Positions 52,924-62,391 of a stretch of DNA of 64,000 bases are shown piece by piece. Origin of the DNA: Kiritimatiellales bacterium (GTDB lineage: Bacteria; Verrucomicrobiota; Kiritimatiellia; Kiritimatiellales; Tichowtungiaceae); assembly GCA_041656295.1 (NCBI GenBank), contig JBBADV010000007.1, positions 1 through 64,000 on the forward strand, given 5' to 3'. How positions within the stretch are numbered: position 1 is the first letter of the stretch; every line of letters starts with the position of its first letter. The position numbers were made by a program, and so were the translations under genes. The notes under the pieces are model-generated. The model did no database searches, was not told where the DNA came from, and worked only from the letters and a program-made list of their open reading frames with translations.

Positions 52924-54293
52924 ATTCCAAACCATCAGACGCAACACTGCCTTTCCGGACTATCCTGGCCTACGGGTGCGGAAGTTTCGGAAACAATCTG
53001 GTCTACGGCTTGATGAGTATTTATCTGATGGTCTTTTATACCGATCAGTTCGGACTTCCGGTGGCGTCTGTGGGAACACTGTTTCTCGTTGCGCGCATCT
53101 GGGATGCCATCAACGACCCAATCATGGGATTGTTGGTTGACAATACAAAAAGCCGGTGGGGACAGTTTCGTCCGTATCTACTGTTCGTTCCGCTTCCCAT
53201 GGCGATATTTACAACGCTGTGTTTTATGTCGCCGGAATTTTCGCCGGCAGGGAAGCTGATTTACGCATACTTTACTTATATTCTGTGGGGCATGAGCTTT
53301 ACAGCGATGGATATTCCTTATTGGGCTATGTCTGCCGCAATGACGGAAGATTCAAAAGAACGGAATAAAGTGGTGATGATTCCGCGCACACTGGCAGCAG
53401 TGGCATGGACACTGATCGGCATGATTACACTGCCGATGGTTGCCTGGCTCGGCAGCGGTGACGACCGGCACGGATTTCTGCTGACGGCACTTGCCATTTC
53501 TATTGCAGCGGTTGCTTTCACCTGGATCACATTCTTTAACTGTCGGGAAAACGTTCATGTAAAAGAAGAACGCCGGCAGAATTTACGGGATATTATAGAT
53601 ATGGTGATTCATAATCGTCCGCTGCGACTGGTGATCGGCGGATTTTTAATGCTGGAAATAGTCTATGCCGTAAAAAATATCTTGCCGATTTATTATCTGA
53701 CCTATGTCCTGCATTCCAAAAACCTGATTCCTGTTTTCATGGGCCTGAATCTGGCGCTCACGCTGTTTGGTTCAATTATTTCTCCGGTACTCTCCTTTAG
53801 ATTCGGAAAGAAACGTATGGCAGTCTGGGGCAATCTGATCGCCGCACTCTCCGGTATTGCATTTTATTTTGCCGGATATAGAAGCGTAATCTGGCTCTTT
53901 ATTTTTAATTCAATTCTGCTGATCACAACATCCGCTGCAAACATTGCGCTGATGTCAATGTTGATTGATACCGTAGAATACGGTGAATGGAAAACCGGTC
54001 GCCGTTCCGGCGGCATTATTTTTGCGATGAATACATTTAAAACCAAGGTCGCCGGCGCAATCGGCGGTGCCCTGGGCGCTTACGGACTGGCTGCAATTCA
54101 TTATATTCCAAACGTTGAACAGACGGAATTTACAATCAAAGGCATGCACCTACTCTTCACATTGCTTCCCGGTGCCTTGAGCCTGCTGGCAATGCTTCCG
54201 TTTTGTTTCTACGACCTGACAGAAGAACGTTACGACTGCATTTTAAATGAACTGCTGGAACGTAGAAAAACGTCTGAAAGACAGAAAGGATAA
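52920..54293 (+). CDS. GPH family sugar:cation symporter (MFS)
   Basis: The 457-residue protein has 12 predicted membrane segments and the glycoside-pentoside-hexuronide pattern: LAYGCGSFGNNLVYGLMSIYLMVFYTDQFGL, VARIWDAINDPIMGLLVDNTKSRWGQFRPYLLFVPLPMA and DTVEYGEWKTGRRSGGIIFAMNTFKTKVAGAIGGALGAYGL. It would import an oligosaccharide or uronide with Na+ or H+, feeding the cytosolic GH94 enzyme. The start codon overlaps the previous stop (ATGA). Confidence 0.9.
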   Translation: MNSKPSDATLPFRTILAYGCGSFGNNLVYGLMSIYLMVFYTDQFGLPVASVGTLFLVARIWDAINDPIMGLLVDNTKSRWGQFRPYLLFVPLPMAIFTTLCFMSPEFSPAGKLIYAYFTYILWGMSFTAMDIPYWAMSAAMTEDSKERNKVVMIPRTLAAVAWTLIGMITLPMVAWLGSGDDRHGFLLTALAISIAAVAFTWITFFNCRENVHVKEERRQNLRDIIDMVIHNRPLRLVIGGFLMLEIVYAVKNILPIYYLTYVLHSKNLIPVFMGLNLALTLFGSIISPVLSFRFGKKRMAVWGNLIAALSGIAFYFAGYRSVIWLFIFNSILLITTSAANIALMSMLIDTVEYGEWKTGRRSGGIIFAMNTFKTKVAGAIGGALGAYGLAAIHYIPNVEQTEFTIKGMHLLFTLLPGALSLLAMLPFCFYDLTEERYDCILNELLERRKTSERQKG

Positions 54294-54303
54294 AAAAAGT
54301 ATT

Positions 54304-55797
54304 ATGAAAATATGCGTCAGTTTATATTGCGGTCTTACAGCCGCTGCTGTGTCCGGGATGTCTGCGGTCAATTCTTCGGCAGAGGTGAAACGCCCGAATC
54401 TGCTGTTGATTTATATTGATGATCTGGGAGATCGTTTTCTTGGATGTTACCGGGAAGACGGCCAAAATTCTGATACACCGAACATTGACAGGCTGGCGTC
54501 GACCGGTGTCCGGATGACAGACGGCTATGTGACGGCATCAATCTGTACGCCGTCGCGCGCGGCGGTTCTGACCGGACGGTATCAGCAGACATTCGGAATA
54601 TACGGCAATCCGGATGCTTTTGCCGGGATGCCGGACAACGTGAACATGCTGGCAGATCACCTTAGTTCATATGGGTATTCGTGCGGATGGGTGGGTAAAT
54701 CCCATCTGGGATGGAACATGAATCCGCTGGATCGCAACTTTGATTATTTCTGCGGATTTCTAGGCGGCTGGCATGATTATTATCGGGCGGATGCGGGGCA
54801 TATATGGACGGATGAAGCCGGGCAGGCTTGGGTATATGAAAACAGAACGCCCTTAAAGGAAATCAAGTATCTGACTGAAGAGTTTACAGATCGCTCTCTG
54901 GCTTTTATGGAGCGCAGTCAGCAGGCCGGAACTCCCTGGGCGCTGTATCTGGCATATAATGCGGTGCATTCGCCTACGCAGGCTCCCTGGGATACGGTCA
55001 AGGACCTGGGCGGAGAAAAGATAACCAGCTGGAATTTGCGTCGCGCGATGGTTATGTCTCTGGATAAGGGTATCGGACGGCTTCTGGATTTTCTTGAAAA
55101 ATCCGGAAGCCGGAATAACACGTTGGTGTTTTTCATAGGCGATAACGGTGGAACCGGAAATTCCTACCGGTCCGGTAAGGGATCGCTGTATGAAGGCGGC
55201 ATCCGCGTTCCGTATCTGGTCAGTCTGCCGGGGATATTGCCCCAGGGTAAAGTTTATTCAAGACCGGTCTCATCACTGGATGTCATTCCCACTTTTTTAT
55301 CTCTGGCCGGTCTGGCGGTGCCTGACCGGCTGGATGGGACAGATCTGACACCCTACCTTACTGGACAGCGGCAGGGTGATCCTCATCAGGTTCTTTTCTG
55401 GCAGTACTCAGGAGATAATCCGGACAGTGTCATTCGTTTTGCGGTTCGGCAGGATCATTGGAAACTTGTCCGCGACCTGAATCAGCCGGATGCTGTGGAG
55501 TTGTATAACCTGAGGGACGATGTTTCAGAAAAAACAAATTTGATCGAACAGCATCCGGAAGTCGCGGCGTCTATGCAGCAGCTCCGTTCGCAGTGGGAAA
55601 AGAAGATTGTTCCTCCGCTGGTTCCTCCGGGCAGACGAGGATCTCCGTGGGTGGAAGAACTGAAGCAGGCAGGCAGGGGCTGGCAGGAAATAAGGGATAA
55701 AATAAATAAAACCAGGAATCAGGAAGCAATGGATGCAATGCGGATTTATTGGGAAAAAGAAAGAAATAAAGATGAAGAGGATCAATGTGGATTATAG
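54304..55797 (+). CDS. S1 sulfatase (arylsulfatase A-like), Cys type
   Basis: The 497-residue protein has a signal peptide (CVSLYCGLTAAAVSGMSAVNSSA), LLLIYIDDLGDRFLGCY with the metal aspartates, CTPSRAAVLTG with Cys81 as formylglycine site, VGKSHLGW, YNAVHSPTQAP and VFFIGDNGGTGNS. It resembles the arylsulfatase A/B type and differs from the iduronate-like members in the locus. ATG 54304 is chosen as the signal-peptide start; it lies 10 bases after the symporter gene. Confidence 0.88.
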   Translation: MKICVSLYCGLTAAAVSGMSAVNSSAEVKRPNLLLIYIDDLGDRFLGCYREDGQNSDTPNIDRLASTGVRMTDGYVTASICTPSRAAVLTGRYQQTFGIYGNPDAFAGMPDNVNMLADHLSSYGYSCGWVGKSHLGWNMNPLDRNFDYFCGFLGGWHDYYRADAGHIWTDEAGQAWVYENRTPLKEIKYLTEEFTDRSLAFMERSQQAGTPWALYLAYNAVHSPTQAPWDTVKDLGGEKITSWNLRRAMVMSLDKGIGRLLDFLEKSGSRNNTLVFFIGDNGGTGNSYRSGKGSLYEGGIRVPYLVSLPGILPQGKVYSRPVSSLDVIPTFLSLAGLAVPDRLDGTDLTPYLTGQRQGDPHQVLFWQYSGDNPDSVIRFAVRQDHWKLVRDLNQPDAVELYNLRDDVSEKTNLIEQHPEVAASMQQLRSQWEKKIVPPLVPPGRRGSPWVEELKQAGRGWQEIRDKINKTRNQEAMDAMRIYWEKERNKDEEDQCGL

Positions 55798-56133
55798 TGT
55801 ATTAGTCACGATCTGATCTGACAGTCAGGCAGAAAAATGTTCCCCCTGTTAGGGTCAAAAACAAAAACCTCCGGCGTGAATGCCGGAACTAACAGGAATA
55901 ACAGAGATGACAGACGGCTGTGTCACGATGGCATCCCGGCATGAAATCCAACAATGTTAACACGCCCTAGGAAAAAGATACTTATGGCGTCAGTTTTATA
56001 ATGGTAAGGGAAAAACAAAACAAAGGATTTTTAACGCCCGTCCTTTAGAAAATGAAAAATACTACGCAACAAATGGAATGCTGGCGTATCTCCATGAGGT
56101 AATATTCAGGAAAATGGATCGAGAAAATAGAGT
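55798..56133. other. Intergenic region between two sulfatase genes
   Basis: In this 336-base gap a small hairpin TCCGGC/GCCGGA (55870-55887) is seen without a T-run. No repeat family, small gene or copy of the GCAAAAARTG motif was recognised. The gap probably holds a promoter for the sulfatase at 56134, which has no clear Shine-Dalgarno. Confidence 0.4.
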
Positions 56134-57609
56134 ATGAAAACTTCACGGATATTAACGACTGTATTTTCCGGATTGTTCATAGCGGGAGCCGCAGGTGCAG
56201 ATGAGGATGCACGACCGAATGTGCTTTTTATTATGTCTGACGATCTGCGGACGGCATTAGGCTGTTACGGCAACCGGCAGGTGATCACTCCGAATATTGA
56301 TCAGCTGGCTTCTTCAGGATTTGTTTTCCGGCGGAGTTACTGTCAGATGGCGGTTTGTAATGCGTCACGTTCCAGTTTGCTGACAGGATGGCGACTGGAT
56401 TCTCTCCGATTTGAAAACAGCGGAAATTTTAGAAAAAACTCCCCGGGAATTATTACGCTTCCTCAGCATTTTAAAAACAACGGATATCACACAATAGGGA
56501 TTGGGAAAATTTTTCATGGGGATGATGACGAGGTGATGTCGTGGAGCGAACCCTGGTGGACGCCGGATCGATCAGGGTATCTAAAGACCTGGGAGGAGCG
56601 GAGAGCGGAAGGTCAGAAGATGGGGCTTTCCGGAGAGAGGCTTCGGCAGTTTGTCCGTCCGGTTGTTGAATGCACCGATGCTGCTGACGAAGAATATAAA
56701 GACGGGATGATTGCCGGGCGGGCTCTTGAAGTAATGCGCAGAGTGAAAGACCGGCCGTTTTTTCTGGCCGTTGGATTCAGCCGTCCTCATTTGCCTTTTG
56801 CCTGTCCGAAAAAATACTGGGACTTGTATGACCGTGAAAAAATTAAAGCGGCAGAAAATCGCATACGGCCTGACGGGATTCCCGACTATACGGTGAATGG
56901 TCCTCTTGAAATAGAAAGTTACGGGAAGGTTCCTGTTGGCGCAGATGGAAGAGCGGATATTTCTGCAGATCAGGCAAAAGAGTTAACGCATGGCTATTAT
57001 GCCAGTGTCAGTTTTGTCGATGCGCTGGTTGGAAAACTCCTGAATGAACTGCAACGGTTAGGGCTTGATAAAAAAACAATTGTGGTTCTGATCGGAGATC
57101 ACGGATTTCATCTCGGCGAACGCGGACACTGGTCGAAATTTACAAATTACGAAGTGGATGCCGCTGCACCATTGATTGTTCGAGCCCCCAGCATGAAATA
57201 CAGCGGGTACAGTACTTTAGCGATTACTGAATTTGTCGATATTTATCCATCGCTGTGCGAACTCGCCGGGCTGCCGCTGCCGGAACAGCGTCTGGAAGGG
57301 ACCAGTTTTGTTCCTCTGGTGAACATCAATCCGGAGCTGCCATGGAAAAAAGCCGCATTCACCCAATATAATCGACCGGCTAATCATGGCGGGATGATCG
57401 GACGGGCGGTGAGAACGGAATATTTTCGCTATGTGGAATGGGAAAAAGATAGCGCAGTAATTTTTTCGGAATTGTATGATCATCGGGCTGACCCGGATGA
57501 AATGGTGAATCTTGCTTTCAGTCCCGAATGGGAGTCTGTTGCTGCCGAGCTGTCGGGCTTGTTGCATAATGGATGGGAGAGTGCACTTCCGGATCTGAAG
57601 CAAAAATAG
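56134..57609 (+). CDS. S1 sulfatase (iduronate-2-sulfatase-like), CxAxR type
   Basis: The 491-residue protein has a signal peptide (TTVFSGLFIAGAAGA), FIMSDDLRTALGCYGNRQ, the activation motif CNASR at Cys75 (Ala in place of the usual Pro), SRPHLPFACPKKYWDLYDREKI and VVLIGDHGFHLGERGHWSKFTNYE. The C-x-A-x-R form is a known, less common formylglycine motif. It is a paralogue of the sulfatase at 49799-51280. It is followed by the next sulfatase gene after 23 bases. Confidence 0.87.
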   Translation: MKTSRILTTVFSGLFIAGAAGADEDARPNVLFIMSDDLRTALGCYGNRQVITPNIDQLASSGFVFRRSYCQMAVCNASRSSLLTGWRLDSLRFENSGNFRKNSPGIITLPQHFKNNGYHTIGIGKIFHGDDDEVMSWSEPWWTPDRSGYLKTWEERRAEGQKMGLSGERLRQFVRPVVECTDAADEEYKDGMIAGRALEVMRRVKDRPFFLAVGFSRPHLPFACPKKYWDLYDREKIKAAENRIRPDGIPDYTVNGPLEIESYGKVPVGADGRADISADQAKELTHGYYASVSFVDALVGKLLNELQRLGLDKKTIVVLIGDHGFHLGERGHWSKFTNYEVDAAAPLIVRAPSMKYSGYSTLAITEFVDIYPSLCELAGLPLPEQRLEGTSFVPLVNINPELPWKKAAFTQYNRPANHGGMIGRAVRTEYFRYVEWEKDSAVIFSELYDHRADPDEMVNLAFSPEWESVAAELSGLLHNGWESALPDLKQK

Positions 57610-57632
57610 GTGGCGAAAGGAAGGATGAGGAT

Positions 57633-59117
57633 ATGAAAAAAGCAGGCGCACTTAGCTGGCTTTATGTCGCCGGAGTTGCCGGTGGAATCCAAGCATTTGG
57701 AAATCAGCAGAAAATCTCTCCGAATGTTTTGTTCATAGCGATTGATGATTTAAATGACTGGGTGGGGTGCTTTGGCGGGAACCCGCAGGCAAAAACGCCG
57801 AATATCGACCGGCTGGCCGCGTCCGGAATTAAATTCACGAATGCTTATTGTGACGCACCTGCGTGCGGGCCGTCGCGGGCTGCGCTGCTCACCGGCATTC
57901 GCCCGAACCGTTCAGGAGTTTATCTGAACAATCATAAAAGCTGGCTGCGGTCAGAAGTTCTGCATGCGGCGGTACAGCTTCCAAAACATTTTCACGATAA
58001 CGGTTACTACACTGCAATTACCGGGAAAATTCATCATGAACGCTGGCTGGAACTCATTGGAGAAGATGAAGGCTGGGAAACGGCATGGCCTTCGAGAAAA
58101 AATGTGGTGCCGGACAGTCCGTGGCCGAGGCACCCGGATGGAACACCGCCGCCGATGCGTCGCGGACCGCGTGATAAGTTCAGTGATTTTGATTGGTATC
58201 CTCTCGATTGCGAACTCGAAGAAATGGCCGAAGTAAAATCAGCAAGCTGGATTAAAGAACAGCTTCAAATTGAATACGACCGACCGTTTTTCATTGCCTG
58301 TGGATTTCAAAAACCGCATGTGCCGTGGTTTGTGCCACGCCGGTTTTTTGATATGCATCCACTGGATCAGATTCAGCTTCCAGAAATAAAGTTTGATGAC
58401 CTGGACGACGTACCGGAAATTGCAAAGCGGAATGCCTACTGCTATAGCGGGCTTTACGAAATGCTGCGCGATAACGGACTGGAAAAAGAAGCGGTGCAGG
58501 CCTATCTTGCTGCGACATCATACGCGGACTATTGCGTCGGGCTGCTGCTGGATGCGCTGGAAGACAGTGCATATAAAGATAATACGATTATTGTTCTGTG
58601 GAGTGACCACGGGTTTCATCTCGGCGAAAAAACCAGATGGAGTAAATATAGTTTATGGAATGAGGCCACCCGTTGCCTGCTGATGTGGAACGCGCCGGGA
58701 ATTACAAAGGAAAATATGGAATCCACCATTCCGGTAAATTTATCTGATATGTACCCGACTCTGGTTGAGCTGTGCGGATTGCCGAATCCGGTTCAGCAGT
58801 TCGATGGTATGTCGCTTGTTCCGTTTATGAAAAATCCGGCGTTAAAATCAGAACATCCTGCAATGACCGCACATCATTATAAATGTTACAGTCTGCGCAA
58901 TGAAGAGTGGCGCTATACGGTTTACGCCAACGGTACAGAAGAGTTGTATAATGAAATCAGTGACCCGCTGGAATGGACGAATCTTGCCAGAGATCCGGAA
59001 TATGAGTCGGTAAAAAACTCACTGCGAAAATGGCTGCCGCAGGAAAGTGCGCCGGCGCTGAAAAAGATGAACATTGTCTCGCCCCGAAAACTGGCGAATG
59101 GAGGAGAAAATGAATAA
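57633..59117 (+). CDS. S1 sulfatase, Cys type
   Basis: The 494-residue protein has VLFIAIDDLNDWVGCFGGNPQAKTPNIDRLAASG, CGPSRAALLTG with Cys78, TGKIHHERW, ACGFQKPHVPWFVPRRFFDMHP and IVLWSDHGFHLGEKTRWSKYSLWNEA. These agree with the iduronate/choline-sulfatase-like branch. The N-terminal signal (GALSWLYVAGVAGGIQAFG) supports export. ATG 57633 follows GATGAGGAT. It overlaps the next sulfatase by 8 bases. Confidence 0.87.
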   Translation: MKKAGALSWLYVAGVAGGIQAFGNQQKISPNVLFIAIDDLNDWVGCFGGNPQAKTPNIDRLAASGIKFTNAYCDAPACGPSRAALLTGIRPNRSGVYLNNHKSWLRSEVLHAAVQLPKHFHDNGYYTAITGKIHHERWLELIGEDEGWETAWPSRKNVVPDSPWPRHPDGTPPPMRRGPRDKFSDFDWYPLDCELEEMAEVKSASWIKEQLQIEYDRPFFIACGFQKPHVPWFVPRRFFDMHPLDQIQLPEIKFDDLDDVPEIAKRNAYCYSGLYEMLRDNGLEKEAVQAYLAATSYADYCVGLLLDALEDSAYKDNTIIVLWSDHGFHLGEKTRWSKYSLWNEATRCLLMWNAPGITKENMESTIPVNLSDMYPTLVELCGLPNPVQQFDGMSLVPFMKNPALKSEHPAMTAHHYKCYSLRNEEWRYTVYANGTEELYNEISDPLEWTNLARDPEYESVKNSLRKWLPQESAPALKKMNIVSPRKLANGGENE

Positions 59118-60603
59118 TATAACATTATCCGCGGTAGGTGTACTGGCGGCTGGTTTTGCAACCGCAGCAGAGCAGTCACGCCCGAATATCCTGTTTATTC
59201 TTAGCGATGACCATTCGCGGCAGGCGATCAGTTGCTATAACGACGGCAGATTGAACCAGACGCCGAATCTCGACCGGATTGCACATGAGGGAATGCGGCT
59301 CGACAACGTATTCTGTGTCAGCGCGCTTAGCGCACCGAGCCGTGCAACAATTCTTACCGGAAAACATTCTCATATCACCGGATTGACTCAACTGTGGGAC
59401 TATATGAAACGTGCGCCCACGGTGTTTGATAATTCGCAGGATACGATTGCAACCTATATGCAGCAGGCGGGTTATCAGACTGCCGTGGTTGGCAAATGGC
59501 ACCTCAACTGCACGCCGCGGAATTTCGATTATTACAACGTCTTAATCGGGCCGTGGGGACAGGGGGAATATTTTGATCCGGATTTCAATGAAAACGGAAC
59601 AGAACGGACGTATACGGGACGTTACGTAACCGATGTGATCACAGAGGAAAGCCTGCGCTGGCTTGAGGAATCACGCGATCGTGAAAAACCGTTCATGCTC
59701 TTTGTTCATCACAAAGCACCGCACGCCATCTGCGAGCCGGATCAGAAACACAAAGGAATGTACGACGACGTTGTTTTTCCAGAGCCGGATACGATCAACG
59801 ATGATTATGCCGGCCGGCTTGCCGCAGCCGCATCCGATCAACGGCTGGACAAGTGGACCCCTTATGTGAGAAAGGCTCCGAAAGGGTTGTCACCGGAAAA
59901 ATTGCGCTCGTTTGTATATCAGGCGTACATGAGAGATTATTGTTCCGTGATTGCTTCTATTGACGACAATGTAGGACGCATGCTGAACTATCTTGAAAAA
60001 ACAGGAGAACTGGATAACACCGTCGTCATGTATTCGTCTGATCAGGGAATGTTTCTTGGAGATCACGGTTGGTATAATAAAATGTTCATGTATGAAGAGC
60101 CGATCCGCATGCCGTTACTGATCCGTTATCCAAAAGAAATTGCCGCTGGTTCGGTCAGCAGTACCATGATACTGAATGTAGACTTCGCTCAGACAATGCT
60201 CGATCTTGCCGGAATTCCCGCCCCGCGCGACATGCAGGGAAAATCATTCCGCCCGGCATTTTCCGGAAAAACCCCGGCAGACTGGCGTGACAGTTTTTTC
60301 TATCAGCACTACGGGGAGTGGGTTGCCCCGCATTACGGTGTGCGCACAGATCGTTATAAGCTGATCTATTTTTATAACGATCCTGATCATCCGGAATGGG
60401 AGCTTTTCGATCTGAAAAACGATCCAAAAGAACTCAGCAATGTCCATAATAATCCCGAATATGCCGGTGTCGTAAAAGAAATGCACAAAAAACTTCAGGC
60501 AGTTCAGAAAGAGTGCGGATACATGAAAGAAGTTGACGACGGTGTAATGATGCGCTGGCGTAAACGGCTGGCCGACAAAAAACGCTGGGAAAAGAACAAA
60601 TAG
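59110..60603 (+). CDS. S1 sulfatase (GlcNAc-6-sulfatase-like), Ser type
   Basis: The 497-residue protein has a signal peptide (ITLSAVGVLAAGFATAAEQ), ILFILSDDHSRQAISCY, the activation motif SAPSR with Ser74 in place of cysteine, KWHLNCTPRNFDYY, FVHHKAPHAICEPD and VMYSSDQGMFLGDHGWYNKMFMYEEPIRMPLLIRYP. This pattern is close to the N-acetylglucosamine-6-sulfatase-like subfamily. A serine is converted by the radical SAM enzyme anSME rather than by the oxygen-dependent FGE. GGAGGAG precedes the ATG. Confidence 0.88.
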   Translation: MNNITLSAVGVLAAGFATAAEQSRPNILFILSDDHSRQAISCYNDGRLNQTPNLDRIAHEGMRLDNVFCVSALSAPSRATILTGKHSHITGLTQLWDYMKRAPTVFDNSQDTIATYMQQAGYQTAVVGKWHLNCTPRNFDYYNVLIGPWGQGEYFDPDFNENGTERTYTGRYVTDVITEESLRWLEESRDREKPFMLFVHHKAPHAICEPDQKHKGMYDDVVFPEPDTINDDYAGRLAAAASDQRLDKWTPYVRKAPKGLSPEKLRSFVYQAYMRDYCSVIASIDDNVGRMLNYLEKTGELDNTVVMYSSDQGMFLGDHGWYNKMFMYEEPIRMPLLIRYPKEIAAGSVSSTMILNVDFAQTMLDLAGIPAPRDMQGKSFRPAFSGKTPADWRDSFFYQHYGEWVAPHYGVRTDRYKLIYFYNDPDHPEWELFDLKNDPKELSNVHNNPEYAGVVKEMHKKLQAVQKECGYMKEVDDGVMMRWRKRLADKKRWEKNK

Positions 60604-60802
60604 CGAAGAATGAGATGTAATAGATACTGTTTTTGCAGCTCATTTTTTGCGGTGGAGAACATCTGATCAAGGTGTTCAATCTGGAGGAACAGAAATAAAT
60701 TTTCAGTTCGGCAAAAAATGTAAACGCAGGTGCATGAAATGCAAAGCTGTTTCCGGTTGTTTTTAATAACCTGAATGTACGTATAGTAGGAAAAGGAGAA
60801 AA
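60604..60802. other. Intergenic region before the first small exported protein
   Basis: It holds the candidate operator at 60700-60727 and a strong AAAGGAG site just before the ATG. No gene is present. Confidence 0.45.
60700..60727 (+). promoter_or_regulatory. Candidate operator, copy 2
   Basis: TTTTCAnnTCnGCAAAAA followed by RTGTAAA is shared with 61496-61522. The core GCAAAAAATGTAAAC (60711-60725) differs at one base from the site at 45305-45319. It lies 77 bases before the ATG at 60803. Confidence 0.55.
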
Positions 60803-61490
60803 ATGCGCCTATTACTAATATCTCTAATGATTCTTGGCAGCATCCGCCTGTTCGCTGAAGATGTTTACTGGACTAGCGCCGCTGGCGACCGACTCTGGAC
60901 AAATTCAAAAAACTGGAATGCCGGCACTCCGAAACAAACAGATGCTGTGCGGCTGAATAAGCCGGTTAAATTACAGCCGTTGTTTACCGAAAAGATGAGA
61001 ACAACTGTAAAGGCGGTTTTTATCGGTATATCCGATGGCGAAGTTGCCGGTTTTGAAATGACGGGCGGAAAGCTGACCGTAACCGGTGCGTTTGAGGTCA
61101 ATAAAAATGACACTATGAAACATAAAGGGCAGTTTACGATGAGCGGCGGCATATTGTCGGTCGGGGGAAATTTCCGTGTTGGCTGGAACGATAATGACGC
61201 ACAGGTTTTGATTACCGGCGGACGAATTGAAACCGAATATGGTAACGCTGGCGCAAAAAGCCGAATTATTCTTCAGGATGGTGTAATTAACGCACATTGG
61301 AACTGGCTGATGAATGAAGGCTCAAAGATGGATATTCAGGGAGGGCAGTTTATCGTCCGCAGCATTAAACGTGAAGAACAGCTCCGTTCTTATATCGACA
61401 ATGGCAATATTATCGCATGACGGTAAGGGAACTGTTAACATGATCGTGGAGAAAGGGAGGATTGTCATCACGGCCATCCCGGGGAAATAG
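60803..61490 (+). pseudogene. Small exported beta-rich protein, frameshifted near its end
   Basis: The intact first frame (60803-61420, 205 residues) has a signal peptide (LLLISLMILGSIRLFA) and glycine-rich strands (WTNSKNWNAGTPKQTDAVRL, GEVAGFEMTGGKLTVTG, GQFTMSGGILSVGGNFRVG). It matches the protein at 61617 over its length. The frame stops at TGA 61418-61420, but removing one T (61418) restores a continuation DGKGTVNMIVEKGRIVITAI to TAG at 61488-61490. This aligns with YGGTEALNVEKNGDVWTITA of the neighbour. Even so no PEP-CTERM tail follows. Its role is unknown; it may be a cell-surface or matrix protein. Confidence 0.7.
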
Positions 61491-61495
61491 GCAGT

Positions 61496-61522
61496 TTTTC
61501 ACATCTGCAAAAAGTGTAAAGT
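61496..61522 (+). promoter_or_regulatory. Candidate operator, copy 3
   Basis: The core GCAAAAAGTGTAAAG at 61507-61521 aligns with 60711-60725, including the TTTTCA lead. It is 95 bases before the ATG at 61617. Confidence 0.55.
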
Positions 61523-61616
61523 GACACACAAAAAATGAAAAGACGAATGTCAGATATAATTTACCATAGCATATGGTTTGAGTATTTGAATTAATATTAA
61601 CAGAAAGGAGAACAGG

Positions 61617-62387
61617 ATGAGTAAGCTCATAAAAACAGCAGTTACTATATTGGGCATAACAATTAGTGTATGTGCCGACACGACGTGGAATAATAACGGC
61701 GGTGATCAAGTGTGGACGAACGCCGCAAACTGGACAGCCGGAATTCCTGGGCCGGCGGATGTGGTTACATTAAGTAAAGCCATTTCAATCCAGCCGATTT
61801 TTTCTGTTGGAATGAGCGGAACAGTTTCTAATGTTCTCATTGGAATGGCTGGCGGAAACACTGCCGGATTTTTAATGACAGGTGGAGCATTGGCAGTTAA
61901 TGGGACGTTCAATATCAACCAGAATAATAATGCCAACCATCAGGCAAAGTTTGAAATGACCGGCGGGAATCTTACTGTTTCTCAAAATTTCCGGGTGGGA
62001 ATGAATCATAATAATGCAGAGTTTATTATGAGCGGTGGAAATATCTCTGTCGGATATTTTAATTTAGGATCGAATGCAACAGTTTCTATCAGCGGCGGTA
62101 CATTTGAAATTCAAAATAACTGGGTGATGAACGGAACTCATACGGCGATTGATCTTTGCGGAGGAACAATCGTTTTTAATAATGCAAACGGTGGAGACGG
62201 GACGTTTGGCGACATCATTCAGGGATATATTGATGCCGGTTATATTGTCGGCTACGGCGGTACAGAAGCGTTGAATGTGGAGAAAAATGGAGATGTATGG
62301 ACAATCACTGCAGTTCCTGAAGCTTCATCGATCACGTTGTTTTTGATCAGCTCTGTAAGTATTATTGGGCTCAGAAAAAAGCTTTAA
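61617..62387 (+). CDS. PEP-CTERM-like exported beta-rich protein
   Basis: The 256-residue protein has a signal peptide (TAVTILGITISVCA), strand-rich repeats (WTNAANWTAGIPGPADVVTL, AGFLMTGGALAVNG, AKFEMTGGNLTVSQNFRVG, AEFIMSGGNISVGYF) and ends with VPEASSITLFLISSVSIIGLRKKL. This is a Pro-Glu motif, hydrophobic helix and basic end, as in PEP-CTERM sorting signals read by exosortase. It probably is anchored at or released to the cell surface. The ATG follows GAAAGGAGAA. It is paired with the frameshifted paralogue upstream and shares its candidate operator. Confidence 0.75.
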   Translation: MSKLIKTAVTILGITISVCADTTWNNNGGDQVWTNAANWTAGIPGPADVVTLSKAISIQPIFSVGMSGTVSNVLIGMAGGNTAGFLMTGGALAVNGTFNINQNNNANHQAKFEMTGGNLTVSQNFRVGMNHNNAEFIMSGGNISVGYFNLGSNATVSISGGTFEIQNNWVMNGTHTAIDLCGGTIVFNNANGGDGTFGDIIQGYIDAGYIVGYGGTEALNVEKNGDVWTITAVPEASSITLFLISSVSIIGLRKKL

Positions 62388-62391
62388 TACA

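Noticed and set aside
55870..55887. Rho-independent terminator after the sulfatase at 54304
   Set aside because: The stem is only six base pairs and no T-run follows.
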